Assembly: GCA_023392475.1 (NCBI GenBank) | Contig: JAEVZA010000236.1 | Span: 1-17,695, forward strand | Source: Actinomycetes bacterium | GTDB lineage: Bacteria; Actinomycetota; Acidimicrobiia; Acidimicrobiales; Microtrichaceae | Reading direction: 5' to 3' | Length of the DNA: 17,695 nt | Shown: one piece after another, positions 12,836 through 17,695 of the stretch | Layout: every line of letters starts with the position of its first letter | How positions within the stretch are numbered: the stretch's first letter is position 1 | Program-made: the position numbers and the translations under genes | Notes under the pieces: generated by a model | The model's database searches: none | What the model saw: only the letters and a program-made list of their open reading frames with translations | Told to the model about the DNA's origin: nothing

Positions 12836-14068
12836 ATGACCATCGTCGAGGAGCGCGCCGAGCCGGCCGACGGCCAGGACGACCTCCCCTTGATCGTGAG
12901 CGTCGACGACCACGTCGTCGAGCCCGCGCACGTCTGGGAGCGCTGGCTGCCGCAGCGGTACCGGGACCGCGGCCCGCGGGTGGAGCGCCGTGGCGTCGGC
13001 GGGATGCGGCACATCGGCGGCGGCACGTACGAGCAGGAGTTCACGCCCGACGGACGCCCGGCGGACTGCTGGGTGTTCGAGGACCTCGTGTACATCCACA
13101 AGCGCCACGTGGCGGCGGTCGGGTACTCGCGCGACGAGATGACCATGACGCCGATGACCTACGACGAGATGCGGCCGGGCTGCTACGACCCCGTGGCCCG
13201 CGTCGAGGACATGCGGATGAACCACGTCGACGTGTCCCTGTGCTTCCCGACGTTCCCGCGGTTCTGCGGCCAGACGTTCACGGAGGCGAAGGACCGGGAG
13301 CTCGGCGAGGCCTGCGTGTACGCGTACAACGACTGGATGGTGGAGGAGTGGTGCGGCGACTCCGGCGGCGCCCTCGTGCCGCTGATCATCGTCCCGCTGT
13401 GGGACGCCGAGCTCGCCGCCGCCGAGGTGCGCCGCAACGCCGCCCGCGGCTGCCACGCCGTCTGCTTCTCGGAGATCCCGCCCCACCTCGGCCTGCCGAG
13501 CATCCACTCGGGGTTCTGGGACCCGTTCTTCGCGGCGTGCCAGGAGACGCAGACCGTCGTCTGCATGCACATCGGGAGCTCCTCGCGGATGCCGGCCACC
13601 TCGGGCGACGCGCCCGTGGCGGTGGCCGCCACGCTCAGCTTCGGCAACGCGATGGCCAGCCTGTCCGACTTCCTGTTCTCCGGCGTGCTCGTGCGGTTCC
13701 CCGAGCTCAAGCTCGCCTACAGCGAGGGCCAGATCGGTTGGCTGCCCTACATCCTCGAGCGCGCCGACGACGTGTGGCGCGAGCACCGGGCGTGGGGCGG
13801 CGTCGCGGACACCATCCCCGAGCCGCCCTCCAGCTACTACTACCGGCAGGTGTTCGGCTGCTTCTTCCGCGACCAGCACGGCCTGGACAGCCTGGACAAG
13901 GTGGGGGTGGACAACATCACCTTCGAGACCGACTACCCCCACACGGACAGCACGTGGCCGGACACCAAGGAGATCGCCACCCGCATGATGGGTGACCTGC
14001 CCCCCGACGTGCAGTACAAGATCCTCCGCGGCAACGCGATCCGGATGCTGTCGCTCGACATCGTCTGA
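12836..14068 (+). CDS. Amidohydrolase-2 family metal-dependent hydrolase/decarboxylase
   Basis: The 410-residue protein is a TIM-barrel amidohydrolase of the ACMSD-like (amidohydrolase_2) family. Likely metal or active-site residues are His26 in SVDDHVVEP (the usual HxH pair reads Asp-Asp-His), His245 in VCMHIGSSS, Glu297 in LAYSEGQIGW and Asp366 in FETDYPHTDSTWP. The last motif is characteristic of the long actinobacterial members whose substrates are mostly unknown; related enzymes decarboxylate or hydrolyse aromatic and alicyclic acids. A strong ribosome binding site (GGGAGGAG) precedes the ATG by seven bases. A TetR-type operator controls the promoter. Its position after an NTF2/SnoaL-like gene is common in steroid or aromatic catabolic regions, but this is only suggestive here. 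Confidence 0.87.
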   Translation: MTIVEERAEPADGQDDLPLIVSVDDHVVEPAHVWERWLPQRYRDRGPRVERRGVGGMRHIGGGTYEQEFTPDGRPADCWVFEDLVYIHKRHVAAVGYSRDEMTMTPMTYDEMRPGCYDPVARVEDMRMNHVDVSLCFPTFPRFCGQTFTEAKDRELGEACVYAYNDWMVEEWCGDSGGALVPLIIVPLWDAELAAAEVRRNAARGCHAVCFSEIPPHLGLPSIHSGFWDPFFAACQETQTVVCMHIGSSSRMPATSGDAPVAVAATLSFGNAMASLSDFLFSGVLVRFPELKLAYSEGQIGWLPYILERADDVWREHRAWGGVADTIPEPPSSYYYRQVFGCFFRDQHGLDSLDKVGVDNITFETDYPHTDSTWPDTKEIATRMMGDLPPDVQYKILRGNAIRMLSLDIV

Positions 14069-14083
14069 GTCCCACCGCTCTGG

Positions 14084-14089
14084 AACACT
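14084..14089 (+). promoter_or_regulatory. Candidate leaderless -10 box for yqgE
   Basis: AACACT is followed by six bases and the GTG start at 14096. There is no Shine-Dalgarno in the 27-bp gap after the amidohydrolase gene. The first base departs from consensus. Confidence 0.4.
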
Positions 14090-14095
14090 GGGCGG

Positions 14096-14653
14096 GTGGC
14101 GGAGGTCTCGGCCAGGTACCAGCTCCTCGTCTCGGTCCCCGACCTGGGCGATGACAACTTCGACCAGACGGTCGTCTACGTGGTCGACCACGACGACGAC
14201 GGCGCCCTCGGGCTGGTGCTGAACCGCCCGTCCGAGACGCCCGTCGCCGAGCACCTGCCCGAGCTCGACGGCAGCCTGGTCTCACCCCGGGTCTTCTTCG
14301 TCGGGGGACCGGTGGCGCTCGGCGGCCTCCTGGCGCTCGGGCGGCGCCGCCTCGACGAGACGCCGTCGAACGTGTCCCCGCTGTCCGGACCGCTCGCGCT
14401 GGTCGACCCCGAGGCGCTGGTCGAGGGACGCGTCGAGGGCGTCGACTCCATCCGGCTCTACACCGGTTACTCGGGGTGGGGCCCAGGGCAGCTGGACGCC
14501 GAGCTGGCGGCCGGGGCGTGGCACGTGGTCGGCGCGATGCCGGACGACGTGCTGTGCGCGGACCCGGGCACGCTCTGGCGCTCGGTGATGCGCCGCCAGG
14601 GCGGTCGGCTCGCCAGCCAGGGGCTGTACCCCGACGACCCCCACATGAACTGA
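14096..14653 (+). CDS. yqgE: YqgE/AlgH (UPF0301) family protein
   Basis: The 185-residue protein matches the UPF0301 family throughout: LLVSVPDLGDDNFDQTVVYV, DDDGALGLVLNRPSETPV, FFVGGPVALGGLLAL and the diagnostic GYSGWGPGQLDAELAAGAW. The length is normal. The biochemical role of YqgE/AlgH is not firmly established; it is a conserved cytoplasmic protein named from an alginate-related locus. The GTG start is chosen because family similarity begins about eight residues later and a leaderless-type -10 box is correctly spaced. It ends 14 bp from the convergent aldehyde dehydrogenase stop codon. Confidence 0.92.
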   Translation: MAEVSARYQLLVSVPDLGDDNFDQTVVYVVDHDDDGALGLVLNRPSETPVAEHLPELDGSLVSPRVFFVGGPVALGGLLALGRRRLDETPSNVSPLSGPLALVDPEALVEGRVEGVDSIRLYTGYSGWGPGQLDAELAAGAWHVVGAMPDDVLCADPGTLWRSVMRRQGGRLASQGLYPDDPHMN

Positions 14654-14667
14654 CGGCTCCGGCGGGC

Positions 14668-16089
14668 TCAGCCCTGGATGACCACCATCCGGCGCTCGGT
14701 CATCTCCTCGACCGCGAACGGCGGTCCCTCCCGCGTGTTGCCGGAGTCGCGGACGCCGCCGTAGGGCTGCTGGTCCGCCCGCCACGTGGGCACCTCGTTG
14801 ACGAGGACGCCGCCGTAGTCCAGCCGGTCCGCCGCCTGCAGCGCGGTGCCGACGTCGCGGGTGAACACCCCCGCCTGCAACCCGTAGCGGCTGTCGTTCG
14901 CCAGGTCCACGGCCTCGTCGAACGAGTCGTACGCCGCCACGCCGACCACCGGCCCGAACACCTCGGTGTGGCTCACCTGCATGTCGGGCGTGACCCCGTC
15001 GAGCAGCGTCGGGACCAGCACGCCGTGCTCGGCACGACGGCCGCCGACGACGACCTCCGCACCGGCGGCCGCCGCCTCGTCGATCCAGGACTCGACGCGG
15101 ACGGACTCGCCCGGGTTGATGAGGGCGCTCACCTCGGTGCCGGGATCGGTCGGGTCCCCGACCCGCAGCGAGCCGACGCGCTCGGCGAGGGCGGCGACGA
15201 AGCCCTCGTGGATCGACCGCTGCGCGTACACGCGCTGCACCGAGATGCAGGACTGCCCGGCGAAGGAGTAGCCGCCGACGGCCACCTTGGCCGCGGCCGC
15301 CTCCCAGTCGCCGTCCGCCTCGATGATCACCGGGGCGTTGTTGCCGAGCTCCAGGTTCACCCGCTTGTGCGCGGCGCGTGCCCGGATGCCCCAGCCGACG
15401 GGCGGGGAGCCGGTGAACGTGATCATCGCCACGTCGGGGTGCTCGACGAGGTGGTTGGCGACGCTCCCGGAGCAGGTGACGACGTTGAGCCACCCGGGCG
15501 GGAGCCCGCACTCCTCGAACAGGCGGGCGATGCGCAGCGCGGTCAGCGGCGTGGCCGACGCGGGCTTGAGCACGACCGGGCAGCCGACGGCGACCGCCGG
15601 GGCGATCTTGTGGCACACGAGGTTCAACGGGAAGTTGAACGGCGAGATGGCGGCGACCACGCCGATCGGGACCCGCTTGGTGAAGCCGAGCTTGCCGACG
15701 CCCGCGCTGCTCGCGTCGAGCGGGATCATCTCGCCCGTGAACGTGCGGGCCATCGCCGCGGAGAACCGGACGGTGTCCACCGCCCGCTGCGCCTCGACCC
15801 GTGCGGTCGTGATCGGCTTGGCCGACTCGGCGGTGATCGAGGCCGCGAACTCGTCGAGGCGGCCGAGCAGCGCGGCGGCCACCCGGTCGAGGACCTCGGC
15901 GCGCTCGTACGCGTGGAGCGGGCCACCTCGGTGCCGCTGCAGCGCGACCGCGACCGCGCGGTCGAGGTCCTCCTCGGTGCAGGCCGGGACGGCACCGACG
16001 ACGGCGCCGTCGTAGGGGGATCGGACCTCGCTGACGTCGGCGGCGAGGACGTCCTCACCGTCGATCAGCGCGGGTGTGGTGTCGGACAT
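14668..16089 (-). CDS. NAD(P)-dependent aldehyde dehydrogenase
   Basis: The 473-residue protein is a full-length ALDH-superfamily enzyme. Landmarks are the PFNFPLN motif with Asn152, cofactor-contacting Lys175 in VVLKPAS, FTGSPPVGWGIR, general base Glu247 in NLELGNNAP and nucleophile Cys281 in GQSCIS. The closing PYGGVRDSGNTREGP segment is also typical. It oxidises an aldehyde to the carboxylic acid in the cytoplasm. The pattern of GNNAP and GQSCIS resembles the lactaldehyde/non-phosphorylating glyceraldehyde-3-phosphate group, so a small hydroxyaldehyde is a reasonable substrate guess. It is divergent from the terC-like gene with a shared palindrome between them. A TAGCCT box six bases before the ATG suggests a leaderless mRNA. 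Confidence 0.92.
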   Translation of the reverse strand: MSDTTPALIDGEDVLAADVSEVRSPYDGAVVGAVPACTEEDLDRAVAVALQRHRGGPLHAYERAEVLDRVAAALLGRLDEFAASITAESAKPITTARVEAQRAVDTVRFSAAMARTFTGEMIPLDASSAGVGKLGFTKRVPIGVVAAISPFNFPLNLVCHKIAPAVAVGCPVVLKPASATPLTALRIARLFEECGLPPGWLNVVTCSGSVANHLVEHPDVAMITFTGSPPVGWGIRARAAHKRVNLELGNNAPVIIEADGDWEAAAAKVAVGGYSFAGQSCISVQRVYAQRSIHEGFVAALAERVGSLRVGDPTDPGTEVSALINPGESVRVESWIDEAAAAGAEVVVGGRRAEHGVLVPTLLDGVTPDMQVSHTEVFGPVVGVAAYDSFDEAVDLANDSRYGLQAGVFTRDVGTALQAADRLDYGGVLVNEVPTWRADQQPYGGVRDSGNTREGPPFAVEEMTERRMVVIQG

Positions 16090-16095
16090 GGGTCG

Positions 16096-16101
16096 AGGCT
16101 A
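16096..16101 (-). promoter_or_regulatory. Candidate leaderless -10 box for the aldehyde dehydrogenase
   Basis: On the minus strand TAGCCT is followed by CGACCC and the ATG. It fits TANNNT with six-base spacing. Confidence 0.5.
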
Positions 16102-16116
16102 CTGCCGCGCCCGATG

Positions 16117-16138
16117 GACCGACCGGCGGCCGTCGGTC
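16117..16138. promoter_or_regulatory. Inverted repeat centred between divergent aldehyde dehydrogenase and terC
   Basis: GACCGAC and GTCGGTC, perfect seven-base arms, are separated by eight GC-only bases. The repeat covers about -28 to -49 of the aldehyde dehydrogenase start and -31 to -52 of the terC-like start, assuming both are leaderless. A single bound regulator could therefore cover both -35 regions. Confidence 0.4.
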
Positions 16139-16155
16139 GTCCGGGCGGCCCCGGC

Positions 16156-16161
16156 TAGCGT
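16156..16161 (+). promoter_or_regulatory. Candidate leaderless -10 box for the TerC gene
   Basis: TAGCGT is followed by seven bases and the ATG at 16169, with no Shine-Dalgarno. It fits the TANNNT consensus. Confidence 0.5.
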
Positions 16162-16168
16162 CCCGCCG

Positions 16169-17188
16169 ATGCCGTCGTCGCCCCTCCTCGCGGTCGCGGG
16201 CGACGACCGCTACGTCGTCCTCGACGTGCCCCTGTGGGGGTGGCTCGCGCTGCTCGCGCTGATCGCCGCGCTGCTGCTCGTCGACCTGCTCGTGGTGCAC
16301 CGGGACCCGGAGATCGCCACGTTCCGGCGCGCGGCGGTCGAGTCCGGCGTGTGGATCGCGATCGGCCTGTCGTTCAGCGGGGTGATCTGGGTGCTGGGCG
16401 GCGCGCCGGCCGCAGGGGAGTACGTCAGCGGCTACCTGATCGAGAAGAGCCTGTCGGTCGACAACGTCTTCGTCTGGGCCGTCATCCTCGGCCACTTCCG
16501 GGTGCCGCGGCAGTACCAGCACCGGGTGCTGTTCTGGGGCGTGTTCGGCGCGCTCGCGCTGCGCGCCGCGTTCATCTTCTCGGGCGTCGCGCTGCTCGAG
16601 CGACTCGAGTGGCTGATCTACCTGTTCGGCGCGTTCCTGGTGTTCACCGCCGTGCGCCTCGTCGTGGACGACGGGGAGGAGTTCGACCCGGACCGGTCGC
16701 GCGTGCTCCGGCTGTTCCGGCGCGTCGTGCCGTCCACCGACGAGTACGACGGGCAGCACCTGTTCACCGTGCGCGACGGCGTGCGCCTCGCGACGCCGCT
16801 GTTCTTCGTGCTGGTCGTGATCGAGACCACGGACCTCGTGTTCGCGGTCGACTCGATCCCGGCCATCCTCGCCGTCGCCCGCGACCAGTTCATCGTGTTC
16901 TCGTCCAACGCCTTCGCCATCCTCGGGCTCCGGGCGCTCTACTTCCTGCTCGCGGACCTGCACGGCAGGTTCCGCTACCTGCCGCAGGGCCTCGCGGTGA
17001 TCCTCGCCTTCGTGGGCGTGAAGATGGTGCTGGGCGCGGGGCTCCTCGGGGTCGAGTGGCACCCGCCGACGTGGACCGCGCTGGTCGTGATCGCGCTCGT
17101 GCTCGTCGTGTCGGTCGCGGCCTCCGCGGTCGCGGATCGCCGTGACGCGGCCCGGGTCGGACCCGGCACCGGTCAGGCGGGCGGCTGA
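16169..17188 (+). CDS. TerC/Alx-family integral membrane protein
   Basis: The 339-residue protein has about eight or nine hydrophobic helices and both TerC signatures, EKSLSVDNVFVWAVI (from residue 92) and VIETTDLVFAVDSIPAI (from residue 218). The acidic residues in these helices are thought to bind metal ions. Family members are linked to tellurite resistance, manganese export (Alx/MntP-like roles) and metal supply to exported proteins; here metal-ion transport is the best general inference. I chose the ATG at 16169 because an earlier in-frame ATG (16076) would run into the divergent aldehyde dehydrogenase gene and its promoter, and a leaderless -10 box fits 16169. The 3' end overlaps the next convergent gene by 16 bp. 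Confidence 0.9.
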   Translation: MPSSPLLAVAGDDRYVVLDVPLWGWLALLALIAALLLVDLLVVHRDPEIATFRRAAVESGVWIAIGLSFSGVIWVLGGAPAAGEYVSGYLIEKSLSVDNVFVWAVILGHFRVPRQYQHRVLFWGVFGALALRAAFIFSGVALLERLEWLIYLFGAFLVFTAVRLVVDDGEEFDPDRSRVLRLFRRVVPSTDEYDGQHLFTVRDGVRLATPLFFVLVVIETTDLVFAVDSIPAILAVARDQFIVFSSNAFAILGLRALYFLLADLHGRFRYLPQGLAVILAFVGVKMVLGAGLLGVEWHPPTWTALVVIALVLVVSVAASAVADRRDAARVGPGTGQAGG

Positions 17189-17695
17189 TCCCCGACGACG
17201 CCCTCCACCACGACCTCGCGGTGGACGACCGTCTCGACGACCACGGCGTCGACGATGTCGTCGTCCGGTGGGCGTGGAGCGGACGGACGGGCCGGCGCGC
17301 CCTGCCCGTCGGCGTCCTGGGGCCGGCCGTCGTGGTGGTCCTCGACGATCTCGCCCTCCCCGGCGTCCTCGAGGAGCGGGTCCCACCGCGCCGGGGCCGG
17401 GGCGTTCGAGAAGTACTGCTTGGCCGCACGACCGACCGACTGCGCGAGCACCGCGTTGCCGGCGGCTCCGACGCCGGCCCCGATCCCGTAGGGGACGAGC
17501 GCGGCGAGGCTCCACGGGCCCTTGCCGTTCGACAGCTTGGCGAGCGCCTTCCGCCCGACCGTCGCGCCCACGGCGGGCGCCGCGCCGGTCGGCAACCGGG
17601 ACACGAGCCGGGCGCCGCTGCGGGCGCCGACGCGCGCCGCGATCCCGGTGAGGCCGGCGGCCGCGCCCTCGCTGAGGCCGAGCACCGCCCAGACC
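17173..17695 (-). CDS. Possible EcsC-like protein, N-terminal part outside window
   Basis: The frame stays open to the window edge with no stop, so the 5' end lies beyond base 17695; a GTG at 17685 is probably internal. The visible 174 codons begin with an Ala/Gly-rich helical region (LGLSEGAAAGLTGIAARVGA, then ALVPYGIGAGVGAAGNAVLA) ending in SVGRAAKQYF. This resembles the last helices of EcsC-family proteins, where a Pro-xx-Gly-xx-Gly hairpin is followed by an arginine-rich helix. An acidic, Pro-rich tail of about 75 residues then follows, with no recognisable domain. EcsC proteins are poorly characterised. The family call is tentative; a hypothetical membrane-associated protein is the safe reading. 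Confidence 0.5.
   Translation of the reverse strand, partial: VWAVLGLSEGAAAGLTGIAARVGARSGARLVSRLPTGAAPAVGATVGRKALAKLSNGKGPWSLAALVPYGIGAGVGAAGNAVLAQSVGRAAKQYFSNAPAPARWDPLLEDAGEGEIVEDHHDGRPQDADGQGAPARPSAPRPPDDDIVDAVVVETVVHREVVVEGVVGDQPPA

Noticed and set aside
14476..16158. Plus-strand frame opposite the aldehyde dehydrogenase
   Set aside because: The minus strand encodes an intact ALDH with catalytic Cys and Glu; the plus frame is low complexity.
16076..16168. N-terminal extension of the TerC protein from an earlier ATG
   Set aside because: It would overlap the divergent aldehyde dehydrogenase start and cover the likely promoter; TerC similarity starts later.
1..17695. Mobile elements, prophage genes, CRISPR arrays or RNA genes
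   Set aside because: No transposase or integrase motifs, no regularly spaced repeats and no tRNA-like cloverleaf were recognised; base composition looks uniform along the window.

Overview
This is a very GC-rich, gene-dense chromosomal segment with strong GC bias at third codon positions. The content suggests an actinobacterium, possibly of the Acidimicrobiia type: an F420-type luciferase-like oxidoreductase, TANNNT -10 boxes placed 6-7 nt before start codons (leaderless mRNAs), many GTG starts and almost no spacer DNA. I see no insertion sequence, phage gene, CRISPR array, tRNA or rRNA. No stretch longer than about 260 bp lacks a gene.

Layout. 1-999 (+) is the 3' part of a secreted, pepsin-like two-DTG aspartic peptidase. 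986-2604 (-) is a compact three-gene operon, read Dabb protein, then Fe(II)/2-oxoglutarate oxygenase, then Fae-like formaldehyde-activating enzyme. 2605-2863 holds two strong palindromes. 2864-4474 (-) is an operon of an ECF sigma factor, a small acidic protein and an MscS-like membrane protein, linked by overlapping stop/start codons. 4612-8081 (+) encodes a serine hydrolase fused in frame to a luciferase-like (F420-type) oxidoreductase, a DMT-family transporter and a Gfo/Idh/MocA oxidoreductase. 8084-8698 (-) is an isochorismatase-fold protein lacking the usual catalytic residues. 8732-9376 (+) is a Maf/YceF nucleotide pyrophosphatase, and 9339-11858 (-) a GH3 beta-glycosidase with a PA14 insert. 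11960-12750 (+) pairs a one-helix membrane protein with an NTF2/SnoaL-like protein. 12836-14068 (+) is an amidohydrolase-2 enzyme behind a perfect TetR-type palindrome. 14096-14653 (+) is YqgE/AlgH, 14668-16089 (-) an aldehyde dehydrogenase, 16169-17188 (+) a TerC membrane protein, and 17173-17695 (-) the C-terminal part of a possible EcsC-like protein.

The most unusual units are the Dabb-oxygenase-Fae operon, which could couple an oxidative demethylation (releasing formaldehyde) to a formaldehyde-handling protein; the ECF sigma operon with no recognisable zinc anti-sigma factor but a membrane channel-like partner; and the hydrolase/F420-oxidoreductase fusion. Most of the rest looks like ordinary metabolic and housekeeping genes in an unusually compressed arrangement, with three of five convergent pairs overlapping at their 3' ends.
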